From CAYXVU01 sp964468725 (GTDB lineage Bacteria > Acidobacteriota > Blastocatellia > UBA7656): a stretch of 44,620 nt of DNA. The notes below the pieces were generated by a model. That model had not been told where the DNA came from and did no database searches. It worked only from the letters and a program-made list of their open reading frames with translations. The stretch is from NCBI GenBank assembly GCA_964468725.1, contig CAYXVU010000016.1, positions 1 to 44,620 on the forward strand. The letters run 5' to 3'. A program made the position numbers and the translations under genes. Positions 18,169 to 26,502 of the stretch are shown piece after piece (within the stretch, counting starts at the first letter, position 1; every line of letters begins with the position of its first letter).

Positions 18169-18723
18169 CTAGGTTTGCGGAAAGCCTTCGCTCGCTTTGA
18201 TGCGTTCGATCTGTCGGGCGTGCCGGTGTTCGTGGCCTCCGGCAATCACAAACCACTGATAGCCATTGAGTGCGCCTAACAGCGGGTGCGGATAACTCAA
18301 GGCGCTCAAATCGTACTCGGCGAGCGGTTCCATATTGGCGATAAACTTCTGGCGCGAAGCCGCCAGCCGCGCCAGCGATTCGGCAGCCGGTAGATGCGAC
18401 AACGGTTTGACGCGCTCCGGCGCTGCGGCTTTGGTTTTGATCTGATCTTTGAATTGATCTAACGAACCGAGCGCCGATTCGTCCGGCGTCGGGTCTGCGC
18501 CGATACCCTGCTCACGCGCCTGCCGCGCCAACAAAGCGGCAAACTTGGCGTTCGCTTCATCCGTGAGCGCCAGATGATGCAGAATGTCGGCAATCGTCCA
18601 CTCGCTGTCGGGAGCTTGATAATTGATCTGAGTTTCGCTCAGTCCGGCGACCGATGCCAGCAGCGTAGCGCGGTGCTCGGCCATGCGGTCAACCAGCCCT
18701 TGAAGCTTCTTCGTCAGTGCCAT
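18169..18723 (-). CDS. DinB-family (DinB_2) protein
   Basis: A 184-residue four-helix-bundle protein of the DinB/YfiT superfamily. The typical N-terminal pattern is present (LVDRMAEHRATLLASVAGLSE, then DSEWTIADILHHLALTDEAN), giving histidines at about residues 49-50. The C-terminal HEHRHARQIERIK supplies further candidate metal ligands. The ribosome site is excellent (GGAGGAG). It is only distantly like the DinB protein at 3699-4226. Function is unknown at the level of substrate; relatives include damage-induced proteins and thiol transferases. The preceding 160-base gap to pip holds no gene. Confidence 0.82.
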   Translation of the reverse strand: MALTKKLQGLVDRMAEHRATLLASVAGLSETQINYQAPDSEWTIADILHHLALTDEANAKFAALLARQAREQGIGADPTPDESALGSLDQFKDQIKTKAAAPERVKPLSHLPAAESLARLAASRQKFIANMEPLAEYDLSALSYPHPLLGALNGYQWFVIAGGHEHRHARQIERIKASEGFPQT

Positions 18724-18801
18724 CTCTCCTCCGATTGAGCATCTATCAAACGATCATCAAAGTCATCGCCATCAGCCTGCCGGTGATGCGCACCGGCAAC
18801 C

Positions 18802-18999
18802 TTACGACATGACTTTTACTTTTTGCCAGACGCGGTCGGCGTCTTCGCCGGTGAAGACGAGCGGGTCGCTCTGTTCGGAAATTAACAGTTCGATGCGGGC
18901 AAAACTGCTGCCGCTTTTCGCATCCGGCGCGAAATAGTTGACGCGGATGATGCGATCAATGTTGAGGGCGAGATGATCGCCGACGATGATGAATTTCAT
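18802..18999 (-). CDS. Small conserved-looking hypothetical protein
   Basis: A 65-residue protein (KFIIVGDHLALNIDRIIRVNY at its N-terminus) with a strong ribosome site (AAGGAGA) before the ATG. It appears to be a compact beta-rich fold with alternating hydrophobic residues and a C-terminal helix (EDADRVWQKVKVM). It begins only 11 bases after the aminotransferase stop, so the two are probably co-transcribed. I do not recognise a family. The placement could mean an accessory role to the aminotransferase, but nothing in the sequence shows it. Confidence 0.7.
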   Translation of the reverse strand: MKFIIVGDHLALNIDRIIRVNYFAPDAKSGSSFARIELLISEQSDPLVFTGEDADRVWQKVKVMS

Positions 19000-19010
19000 G
19001 CAGTCTCCTT

Positions 19011-20135
19011 TTACTCCGGCAAGGCGGCGATGAGGGTGTCAACCTCTTCGCGGGTGTTGTAAAAATGCGGCGAAATCCGCAATCGCTTGACGCGCGGCGC
19101 GGTGATGATGTTTTGCGCCCGCAGCAAGCGATAGAGGTTGCCGGGCGAATGCTTCTCATGTTTACAAGTGACGATGGCCGAGGTCTCTCCGGCACGGCGC
19201 GAACCCGTCACTTGATAACCTTTCTCTTGCAATCGCTCGGCGAGGTAATCGCTCAGGCCGAGCAAGTAGGCTTCAATCTTGGCCGCCCCAACCTCTAAAA
19301 ACAACTCGCTGGCGGCGTTGAGTCCGTACACGCCTGCGGTGTTGAGCGTGCCGCATTCATAGCGCAACGCTCCGTCCCGATAGGTCAAGTCGTAATCCAG
19401 ATAGTGTTCGGGGTCTTTCACCGACATCCAACCGACCACCGTCGGCTGAATGCGTTCAAGGATGCGATCCGATACATACATCACGGCGATGCCTTCGGGG
19501 CCGAGCAGATATTTGTGAGCATCGGCGGCGAAGGCGTCAACATAGTCGCGCTCAACATCCAAGTGCAACCCGCCAAGTCCCTGTATCGCATCTACCATGA
19601 AAATCACATCACGCTCGCGGCAGCGTTGGCCGATGTAGGAGAGGGCGGCGCGAAAGCCGCTCGAAAACTGCACCCAACAGAGGCTGACGACGCGTGTTCG
19701 TTCGTCAATAAGCGAAATGATCTCATCCGCATCAATGCGCCCGTCGCGCTCTTCGGCCATCTTCATTTTGATGCCGCGCTCGGCGCGCAGCCGCATCCAT
19801 GGATAGATGTTGGAAGGGAATTCGATATTGGTCGTCACCACGTTATCGCCTTCGCGCCAATCCATACCGTTGGCGAGGGCCGAGATTGCACTGGAGGTGT
19901 TCGGCATGAAGGCAATTTCGTGAGTGCGCGCATTGACCAGGTGCGCTACCGCAGCGCGCGCGTGGTGATACATTCGCAACCAATCTTCGAAGTTGGCCGC
20001 ACCATTTTCACAGACATCGCTCACCACATCATTCATGGCATCGCGCACGCGGGTCGAAAGCGGCGCGACAGCCGCATGATTCAGGTAAATGAATTTTTGG
20101 GTGACCGGAAATAAGGCTCTGATTTTTTCGTTCAT
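19011..20135 (-). CDS. Class V PLP-dependent aminotransferase (NifS/IscS-like fold)
   Basis: A 374-residue pyridoxal-phosphate enzyme of the class V fold. Seen in sequence: YLNHAAVAPLSTRV near the N-terminus, the cofactor-phosphate region FMPNTSSAISALANG (about 75-90), the Asp of FMVDAIQGLGG that contacts the pyridine nitrogen, and the Schiff-base lysine in DAHKYLLGPEG (about residue 215). Relatives include cysteine desulfurases, isopenicillin-N epimerases and serine-type aminotransferases. No conserved active-site cysteine loop of a desulfurase is evident, so the substrate is undetermined. The ribosome site is weak (GACGGTC). The small gene at 18802 follows it closely. Confidence 0.88.
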   Translation of the reverse strand: MNEKIRALFPVTQKFIYLNHAAVAPLSTRVRDAMNDVVSDVCENGAANFEDWLRMYHHARAAVAHLVNARTHEIAFMPNTSSAISALANGMDWREGDNVVTTNIEFPSNIYPWMRLRAERGIKMKMAEERDGRIDADEIISLIDERTRVVSLCWVQFSSGFRAALSYIGQRCRERDVIFMVDAIQGLGGLHLDVERDYVDAFAADAHKYLLGPEGIAVMYVSDRILERIQPTVVGWMSVKDPEHYLDYDLTYRDGALRYECGTLNTAGVYGLNAASELFLEVGAAKIEAYLLGLSDYLAERLQEKGYQVTGSRRAGETSAIVTCKHEKHSPGNLYRLLRAQNIITAPRVKRLRISPHFYNTREEVDTLIAALPE

Positions 20136-20243
20136 AGTTTGACCGTCAGTTGCCGCGCAGCCCGAACCGCGCAGGTGCAGAAGAGGTGATGGCTACAAGC
20201 CTGCGTTGCTGCATCGGCAGCCGGGATTTCATCGGCGGTTTCC

Positions 20244-21272
20244 TCAAAGCAAACGAAATACGGTGTTGACGGAGCCGACGATTTGCAAGCGACGATTTTC
20301 GACTTTCGGGCGATGAAATGCCTGCAACTCTTCTTGCTTGGCTGCGCTCAGTACGCCGAGTTGGGCAAGCGTTTCGATGACGACCGGGCCGAGTCCTCTA
20401 TACGACCCGTCCTCCATCTTGAAAGCCAAACCGAGTCCTCGCGGGAAGGCTTCGCAGGGCAACACGCCGACACTGTAGACCGCCTCTGCACCCACTTTGC
20501 ATACCAACTTTCCTGCCGCCGCTGCGAGCAACGCCGTATCGAAACGCCCCGTGCCGCCGACCATCTGAGGATGTGTCGTCATCGCGGCGACGATACGCTT
20601 GCAAGCCGCAGCCGTCCGTTCGTCTCCATCATCCCACCCGCTGACCAGTCGCGCAAAGGCGAGCGCCAACGATGCCAGCGGCACGCCAAAGGTCGGCGCG
20701 CTGCACCCGTCAATGCCGGTCGGCAGGTGCTCGCCCAAACCGGCGAAGCGCGCAAAGACGGAGACGATCTCTCGCTGCAAAGGATGCGCGGGCGCAATAT
20801 AATCCGCAATCGCCAAACCGCGATGCACAGCCGTAGCCAACATCCCCGTATGTTTCCCCGAACAGTTGTTATGCAATTGAGTAGAGGGTTGCTGCGCCGC
20901 CCGCAACGCCCGCGCCGTTGCTTCGTGAAAAGGTTCTTGCGCGCCGCAGAGCAAAGCCGATTCGTCGAGTCCGATGCGCTGCAAGAGAGCGGCAGCAGCT
21001 TCGGTGTGCAACGCTTCGCCGCCGTGCGAAGCGCAGATCAAGGCCAACTCTGCGTCCGTGAAATGGAAGGCATCGGCTGCCCCGCTGGTAATGACCGGAA
21101 TCGCTTGAAACGGCTTGATGGTCGAGCGCGTCGAAGAGAGAAAGGTTGCATCGCCAAGTTGATGAACCGTGTGGCCATCAGGTTCGAGGGCGCAGATGAC
21201 GCCGCGATGTTTGGATTCGACAATGGGGCCACGTGTGACTTCGACCAAGACCGGCATGCTTTCGTTCATCAT
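20244..21272 (-). CDS. L-asparaginase II family protein (Rhizobium etli type)
   Basis: A 342-residue protein of the thermolabile L-asparaginase family (Pfam Asparaginase_II, PF06089), which hydrolyses asparagine to aspartate and ammonia and is unrelated to E. coli AnsA/AnsB. Diagnostic stretches are RSTIKPFQAIPVI (about residues 48-60), CASHGGE (about 80-86), NNCSGKHTGMLATAV (about 134-148) and DGCSAPTFGVPL. The latter two hold the serine, lysine and cysteine residues of the newly described catalytic site. The start could be either of two adjacent ATGs behind GGAAAAGAG. No signal peptide, so it acts in the cytosol. It joins pip and the aminotransferase as amino-acid catabolic neighbours on this strand. 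Confidence 0.92.
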   Translation of the reverse strand: MMNESMPVLVEVTRGPIVESKHRGVICALEPDGHTVHQLGDATFLSSTRSTIKPFQAIPVITSGAADAFHFTDAELALICASHGGEALHTEAAAALLQRIGLDESALLCGAQEPFHEATARALRAAQQPSTQLHNNCSGKHTGMLATAVHRGLAIADYIAPAHPLQREIVSVFARFAGLGEHLPTGIDGCSAPTFGVPLASLALAFARLVSGWDDGDERTAAACKRIVAAMTTHPQMVGGTGRFDTALLAAAAGKLVCKVGAEAVYSVGVLPCEAFPRGLGLAFKMEDGSYRGLGPVVIETLAQLGVLSAAKQEELQAFHRPKVENRRLQIVGSVNTVFRLL

Positions 21273-21319
21273 TATCTCTTTTCCGCTCGAATGGGCTGAC
21301 TACTTTACCGCAAAGCAGG

Positions 21320-21400
21320 TATCGGGTGCTAGGTTATCGGTTGTTGGCTTATTTGTCCGTCGTCCGTTGTCCGTTGCTGGTTGTCTGTTACGCCGTTATT
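21320..21400. repeat. Heptamer repeat tract GTCCGTC/GTCCGTT
   Basis: GTCCGTCGTCCGTTGTCCGT continues GTTGCTGGTTGTCTG in a clear seven-base period, preceded by GGTTATCGGTTGTTGG. It lies between the divergent asparaginase and pseudopilin-like genes. A second short copy (ACAACCGACAACCGAA) is at 21549-21564. The rest of 21273-21663 holds no gene. Confidence 0.65.
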
Positions 21401-21663
21401 GGCAATAGCGTAGCGATGAACCGTAAAGGCTGTGTCGCTGATGATGCCAAAATGAACATCATACAGACTCGTTCATCCGTTACTTGATTGTCTTGATGAT
21501 GAAAAGGTACTTGATTCTCCAACCCGCAACATCACAGCTTCTTCAACAGACAACCGACAACCGAATTTTCAAGACTGTTGCCAATGAAAAGAGCCGTTTG
21601 TTAGTATGCCATCAAGCTGCTCACACAGCCCAAACTCCCGTGCCGCAAGCGGAGGTCACACCG

Positions 21664-22272
21664 ATGAAATCAATCCCACGCGCTATACTGCTCTTTGCAG
21701 TCGCCCTGCTCTTGTTGTGGGCGGTCGCGTTTGCGCGTGAACTCGGCAGCCGCGAAGCGCGTGAAAAGATCGCTGCTGCATTGGAACTTGACCGCCCTGA
21801 CCGCGTTCGCATCAAAGACATCAGTCGCGGCCCCGGCGCGCAAGCCGTCGTCGAAGCAAGCATTGACGCTGCCTTTCGCATGGTGCAAGACAAAGACGGC
21901 AAATGGCAGGTCGTAGACCTACGCACCGGCGACCGTCAATGGGAGTCTATGGAGTTGATTCATACGGCGATTCGCAAAGAGAAGACCTTGCGCACGGCTG
22001 CCGATATGCGGACACTGGCGACAGCGCTCGAAGCCTTTCGGCGAACACGCGGGTTTTACGTTACGGCAGAGACTGGCGCGGCACTGGTGGATCATCTAGC
22101 GCCGGATTATCTGAACACGGTGATTCGCTTAGATGCGTGGTCGCGTGAGTTTCAATACAACGGCACGGCAACGAGCTATCGTCTTATCAGTCTGGGGCCG
22201 GATCGCCAGCCGCAAAGCGGCGATGAACTGATTATCGAAAACGGCCAATTCGTGAAAGGCGTGAGCCAATGA
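21664..22272 (+). CDS. Pseudopilin/GspG-like single-pass protein
   Basis: A 202-residue protein with an N-terminal membrane helix (AILLFAVALLLLWAVAFA). Its C-terminal 80 residues resemble the globular domain of type II secretion major pseudopilin GspG: MRTLATALEAFRRTRGFY, DYLNTVIRLDAWSREFQYNG and LISLGPDRQPQSGDELII, the last echoing the calcium-loop region GPDG..G.DDI of GspG. However, the type IV prepilin cleavage motif (G followed by F[TS]LIE) is absent, so it is a membrane-anchored relative and not a true pseudopilin. The frame is open from 21484, but the ATG at 21664 has a GGAGGT site and starts the membrane segment. Its stop overlaps the next start (ATGA), so the two are translationally coupled. 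Confidence 0.72.
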   Translation: MKSIPRAILLFAVALLLLWAVAFARELGSREAREKIAAALELDRPDRVRIKDISRGPGAQAVVEASIDAAFRMVQDKDGKWQVVDLRTGDRQWESMELIHTAIRKEKTLRTAADMRTLATALEAFRRTRGFYVTAETGAALVDHLAPDYLNTVIRLDAWSREFQYNGTATSYRLISLGPDRQPQSGDELIIENGQFVKGVSQ

Positions 22273-22772
22273 ATTCGTACTCTCCGAGCCATCCGACGAC
22301 CGCTTCGGCGCACGCCCGCGTCGCCAAAATCCATGCCAATGCAACGCTCATCGTCATGGGATTCGCCGTCTTGATTGCTATCTATACAGCCCTCGCTCTG
22401 TTTATGGTCAAGGGAGCCGCCTCGTCGAGCGCCGCGCAACCGCGCCTGACTTTTCTACTCATCGGCCTGTTTTTAGCGGGCGGCTCGATTCTGCTCAGAC
22501 GCTCGCAGTTTGCCGCCGCCCGGCTGGAAGCGGTCGCGCTGACGCGCGGCATCAACAGTCTCATCAGCCATATCTTTACCATCACGCTCATCTCGTCGGG
22601 CATTGGCGAAGCGATTGGCCTGCTCAGTTTGATCGTCGGCATCGTTGGCGGCGAAGTCAGAGAGATCGTCACTCTCGGCATCATGGGCTTGATCGTCGTG
22701 TTATCGAATTATCCGCGCCGTGCCGCTTGGTCAAAGACAGTAGATTTCTATGCCGCAACCTTGCGCGAGTAA
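22269..22772 (+). CDS. Four-helix membrane protein of unknown function
   Basis: A 167-residue integral membrane protein starting in a four-base ATGA overlap with the pseudopilin-like gene. Four hydrophobic segments are visible: LIVMGFAVLIAIYTALALFMV, LTFLLIGLFLAGGSILL, HIFTITLISSGIGEAIGLLSLIVGI and IVTLGIMGLIVVL, with a basic segment between the second and third. I recognise no family. The coupling suggests it acts together with the upstream anchored protein. The C-terminus overlaps the start region of the next reading frame but not its chosen start. Confidence 0.7.
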   Translation: MNSYSPSHPTTASAHARVAKIHANATLIVMGFAVLIAIYTALALFMVKGAASSSAAQPRLTFLLIGLFLAGGSILLRRSQFAAARLEAVALTRGINSLISHIFTITLISSGIGEAIGLLSLIVGIVGGEVREIVTLGIMGLIVVLSNYPRRAAWSKTVDFYAATLRE

Positions 22773-22824
22773 TCTCTCGATGTTGAACGACCCGGAGAAC
22801 CAAACGAAAGGAAGTATCAATTTC

Positions 22825-24894
22825 ATGAAACGTGTTTTGCAAATCTCGGCACTCATCGCGCTGGCGATGCTGCTCCCCTCTTCGCCTGCCATTGCCGCGC
22901 GCGTCCTTGTGCAGGAGGCCAAATCGGCGCAATCGGCGGACAACCGCGCCGAAGCGCTCAAGAAATATCTGGAAGCGCAGAACCTCGAAAAAGCGGGCAA
23001 TTACTCCGGTGCCGTGCAAGCCTACAAAGCGGCCATTGAACTCGACCCGAGTTCTGCGGAACTGCGCGTCTCGCTCGGCCACCTCTATCTTAAAGGGCGC
23101 AACTTGATCGAGGCCGAAAAGCAGGCGCTCGAAGCCGCCAAAATCGCCGCCAATGATGGCGGGGTGCGGAAATTGAAAGCGCAGGTCTTGATCGCGCAGA
23201 TCTCCGGCAACAGCCCTTCTGACAGAGAGAAGATGCGCGCCGCCATCAAAGAGTTGGAAGAGGTGACGCGCGCAACTCCGGCAGCCAAGATTGAATGGGG
23301 CGACGACGAAATCCCGGCGCTCGCCATCATCGGCCAACTCTACTGGGAACTCGAAGAGCAGGATAAGGCCATTGAAGCGTTCAAACGCGCATCCGATACC
23401 GACTCGTCCGCCGACCGCATCCATTATCAACTGGCGCGGCTTTACTACACCAAAGGCAAATTCCGCGATGCCCTGACGGTGGCGCGCAAAGCCTATGATG
23501 CCAATCAAAAGGAACCAGCTTATGCCAGCATCCTCGCCAAATCGCTATTGCGCGTCGGGCGTTCGCAAGAAGCGTTGACGGTCTACGAAAAGGCGCTCGG
23601 CATCAAAGATGCCAAACCCGAAAAAGAGGAGGAAGAGAATCCGCTGCGCAATCTTGCCTTCCTCTCGCCCTTGATGTTCGACTATGCCGAAGCCCTTGTC
23701 GAAACCGGGCGTTATGAAGAAGCTAAAAAGAAGCTCGATCCCATTTTGAAAAATGCGCCGAAAAATTCACCCTACTATCTGCAAGCCGTTGACATCTACG
23801 CCGACGCGCAACGCCGCGCAGGCAAACGCGAAGACGCGGTGAAGACATTGGAAGAGGCGCTGAAAGGGCAAGACGTATCTGAAAGTTTGACAGTGCTCTA
23901 TTCGCTGGCCGAGACATTCGAAGAGCTTCAACGGTTCGACAAAGCGATTGACACTTACGAAGAAGCCCTCAGCAACGTGGTCAACCCCGATGGCACGGTG
24001 GGCGAAGCCAATGACGGAAAACGCAATGCCGGTGTGATTCTGCGCCGCATCGCCTTGGCGTATAAGATGGCCGGTAACCGAGAGAAGACGCTGGCCACCT
24101 ATGATCGCATGCGTAAGACGCTGGGCGAGGATAGCCCACTCGCCGAACAACTCTTCATCGGCGAGTTGATCAGCGAAGAAAAGAATCAAGAGGCTTTTGA
24201 CCGCGCCACCAAAGCCGTCACTCGCTTCCCCGATGAGCAGGCATTCAAACTGCTTCGCGCACAGGCGGCGGGTAAACTCGGCGATATGAAGACGGCAGAT
24301 TCGATTATGCAAGGGTTGCTCAAGAACACCAAAGAGGATGGCGACATCTACCTCTTCTGGTCGAGCGTGCAGACCGAAGCCAACTTGCTCAAAGAGGCCG
24401 AAGACAACGCCCGCAAAGCCATCAGCCTCGACCCCGATGACATCTCGCCGCTGGTGACGCTTTCGATCATTCAGAATCGCCAGAAGAAGTTCAAAGAGTC
24501 GGAAGCCACGCTCCGCAAAGCCTTGGAGATCAGCCCCGACGAGCCGACGTTGCTGAACAATCTTGGTTACTTTCTCGCCGACCGCGGCGACCGGTTGCCG
24601 GAAGCCGAAGCCTTGATTCGCCGCGCCATCAATATCGAACCGACCAATGGCTCGTTTATGGACTCGCTCGGTTGGGTGCTCTTCAGACAAGGCAAAACGG
24701 AAGAGGCGCAAAAGTATCTGGAACAAGCGGCCATCTACTCGCCGCGTTCGGCAACCATTCACGATCACCTCGGCGACCTCTACAAAAAGCTCGGGCAGAA
24801 CGACAAAGCCCGCGCCAAATGGGAAGAGGCATTGAAGATGGCCACCGAGCCGGAAGAGATCAAAAAGATCAAAGAGAAATTGGGCAAGAAGTGA
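22825..24894 (+). CDS. Exported TPR-repeat protein
   Basis: A 689-residue exported tetratricopeptide-repeat protein. The signal peptide runs through LIALAMLLPSSPAIAARVL. TPR units then fill the protein: AQNLEKAGNYSGAVQAYKAAIELDPSSAELR, EEQDKAIEAFKRAS, FDKAIDTYEEAL, and near the C-terminus LNNLGYFLADRGDRLPEAEALIRRAINIEP and SLGWVLFRQGKTEEAQKYLEQA. At least ten repeats are likely. The frame is open from 22750, but ATG 22825 starts the signal peptide behind AAAGGAAG. It probably forms a periplasmic scaffold or chaperone-like surface. The C-terminal block closely recalls TPR proteins of Gram-negative outer-membrane assembly. Confidence 0.88.
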   Translation: MKRVLQISALIALAMLLPSSPAIAARVLVQEAKSAQSADNRAEALKKYLEAQNLEKAGNYSGAVQAYKAAIELDPSSAELRVSLGHLYLKGRNLIEAEKQALEAAKIAANDGGVRKLKAQVLIAQISGNSPSDREKMRAAIKELEEVTRATPAAKIEWGDDEIPALAIIGQLYWELEEQDKAIEAFKRASDTDSSADRIHYQLARLYYTKGKFRDALTVARKAYDANQKEPAYASILAKSLLRVGRSQEALTVYEKALGIKDAKPEKEEEENPLRNLAFLSPLMFDYAEALVETGRYEEAKKKLDPILKNAPKNSPYYLQAVDIYADAQRRAGKREDAVKTLEEALKGQDVSESLTVLYSLAETFEELQRFDKAIDTYEEALSNVVNPDGTVGEANDGKRNAGVILRRIALAYKMAGNREKTLATYDRMRKTLGEDSPLAEQLFIGELISEEKNQEAFDRATKAVTRFPDEQAFKLLRAQAAGKLGDMKTADSIMQGLLKNTKEDGDIYLFWSSVQTEANLLKEAEDNARKAISLDPDDISPLVTLSIIQNRQKKFKESEATLRKALEISPDEPTLLNNLGYFLADRGDRLPEAEALIRRAINIEPTNGSFMDSLGWVLFRQGKTEEAQKYLEQAAIYSPRSATIHDHLGDLYKKLGQNDKARAKWEEALKMATEPEEIKKIKEKLGKK

Positions 24895-25002
24895 CCCGCT
24901 GCCGGGTTCAACCCGTAGCGCCGTTGCCCGAGAAAATCTGTGTCGGGCAAAAGTAGATGCATCCCTTTGCCGACCGCCGCCCGGTCAGCAAATAGGTTTC
25001 AA

Positions 25003-25668
25003 ATGATGAACTCACGACGCCAAGCCACAAAAGCCGATGAGCCAAAACCGCGCAACTTGGCTTTTGCAGCTTGGCGTCTGCTGATTGTGCCGGTGATCTT
25101 ATTGCTGGCTGTCGGCTCTTTCATTTTGCCTGCTATCGCGCGGCAATCCGACCGCGTGCTTTCCGACCGCAGCCGCTCCGACGCGCGCAGCGCTCCTGAT
25201 GATCGGGCGCGGCGCGTGCGCCCGTATACCGAAGAGGACATCAAAGCGACGATTGATCCGCGTAAGCTTGAAGAGATCGAATCGCTCGAAGAGCAATGCT
25301 TTCGCGCCGTCAATCGGCAACGCGAAGCGCGTGGACTCAAACCTTTTGAATTTTCGGAGAATCTGCTGCTTGTCGCGCGCCAGTACAGTCGTTGGATGGC
25401 TGAAGAGAAGTTCTTCTCGCACACCGACCCGCACGGCAACACCGTCAAACAGCGCGTCGAAGAGGCCGGAATTCAATGGCGCATGTTGGGTGAAAATCTC
25501 GCCTATTCCAATGGCTATGTGAATCCTGTTGCCATGAGCATGCTCGGTTGGATGGACAGCCCGCCGCATCGCCGCAACATTCTCGACCCCAACTTTCGCG
25601 ACACCGCCATCGGCGTGTGGATTGGCAAAGATGGCACGGTCTACTTCACTGAAATTTTTCTCAAGTAG
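25003..25668 (+). CDS. CAP-domain (SCP/PR1, YkwD-like) protein, membrane-anchored
   Basis: A protein of about 222 residues with an N-terminal membrane helix or signal anchor (LIVPVILLLAVGSFILPAIA) and a C-terminal CAP domain of the bacterial YkwD type. Domain marks are ECF-like QCFRAVNRQREARGLKPFEF, VARQYSRWMAEEKFFSHTDP, ENLAYSNGY and GWMDSPPHRRNILDPNF, with the conserved His and Glu residues of the putative active cavity. A charged linker separates anchor and domain. ATGs at 25003 and 25006 are alternatives with only a weak site (AGGTTT). The next gene encodes a paralogue. The CAP domain's activity in bacteria is unsettled. Confidence 0.86.
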   Translation: MMNSRRQATKADEPKPRNLAFAAWRLLIVPVILLLAVGSFILPAIARQSDRVLSDRSRSDARSAPDDRARRVRPYTEEDIKATIDPRKLEEIESLEEQCFRAVNRQREARGLKPFEFSENLLLVARQYSRWMAEEKFFSHTDPHGNTVKQRVEEAGIQWRMLGENLAYSNGYVNPVAMSMLGWMDSPPHRRNILDPNFRDTAIGVWIGKDGTVYFTEIFLK

Positions 25669-25731
25669 CGGCGCGGTTCGATCCGCCCGCTCGATGCCGA
25701 AACGCTGCGCCAACCGCCACAAAGGAGTCCT

Positions 25732-26355
25732 GTGTTGCATACTCCTTGTCGCTTTGTATTTATGAAAAGATATGCGCTGAGGTTGGTCGTTTTTCTCATC
25801 ACGAACCTGTCCGTGTGTTGGCTTCCTGCCTGCGGGCGACCTGTTGCCGACACCGAACAGCATCAAAGCATCGAATCGAAAGCGGCTCCTCCCTCGCAAG
25901 CGCCAACCGTCAACGCACAGCCCGATATGAAAGAGATCGAATTTCTCGAACGCTACTGCTTCGAAGAGGTGAATAAGCAGAGAGAAGGGCATGGGCTGCC
26001 GGGGTTGAAATTTTGGGATGCGCTCTTGCCGGTGGCGCGCAACTACAGCAAACGCATGGCGGAGGAAGGCTTCTTTTCGCACACCGACCCGCAAGGCAAA
26101 TCGGTGGCCGACCGGGTTCGCGCTGCGGGGCTACAGTGGTATGCGCTCGACGAAAATCTGCTGAACATCAAAGGCTACATCAACCCCGTGCCGCCGACGG
26201 TCGAACGCTGGATGGCAAGCGTCAATCATCGCGCCAACCTCCTCGACGCGGAGGTGGAATACTCTGCCGTCGGGGTCTGGATTCGCCAAGACGGGACGGT
26301 CTTCTTTACACAAGTCTTTCTCGGCCTGCCGGGCGAGAAGGCGAAGAAGCAGTAA
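25732..26355 (+). CDS. CAP-domain (SCP/PR1) putative lipoprotein, tandem paralogue
   Basis: A 207-residue paralogue of the preceding CAP protein: YCFEEVNKQREGHGLPGLKF, YSKRMAEEGFFSHTDPQG, DENLLNIKGYINPVPPTVERWM and VNHRANLLDAEVEYSAVG align with it throughout. The N-terminus ends in LPACG (Cys 34), a plausible lipobox, so it is probably outer-membrane or periplasm-anchored. The GTG start is chosen because AAAGGAG lies five to six bases before it, whereas the in-frame ATG at 25762 has no ribosome site. The gap to the first copy is 63 bases, so both likely share a transcript. The pair arose by duplication and has diverged markedly in the linker. Confidence 0.84.
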   Translation: MLHTPCRFVFMKRYALRLVVFLITNLSVCWLPACGRPVADTEQHQSIESKAAPPSQAPTVNAQPDMKEIEFLERYCFEEVNKQREGHGLPGLKFWDALLPVARNYSKRMAEEGFFSHTDPQGKSVADRVRAAGLQWYALDENLLNIKGYINPVPPTVERWMASVNHRANLLDAEVEYSAVGVWIRQDGTVFFTQVFLGLPGEKAKKQ

Positions 26356-26502
26356 GCAATAAGGGTCTAACTTTCGTTGTCATTGACCACCGAGCAGAGT
26401 CACCTTGCCACGAATTGCACGAATTTTCTCGAACTCGCACATCTGATGAGCGTGATTCGAGTGCTTCGTGGACAACTGTCTCCCCGATCAGCGCAGGTCG
26501 TC

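Noticed and set aside
20283..21299. A 338-codon open frame on the plus strand
   Set aside because: It is antisense to the well-supported asparaginase gene; its composition is typical of a shadow frame in GC-rich DNA and no ribosome site is present.
22681..23508. A 275-codon minus-strand frame
   Set aside because: Antisense to the membrane protein and TPR genes, with no recognisable motif.
23767..24768. A 333-codon open frame on the minus strand
   Set aside because: Antisense shadow of the TPR protein; arginine-, phenylalanine- and glycine-rich text without domain features.
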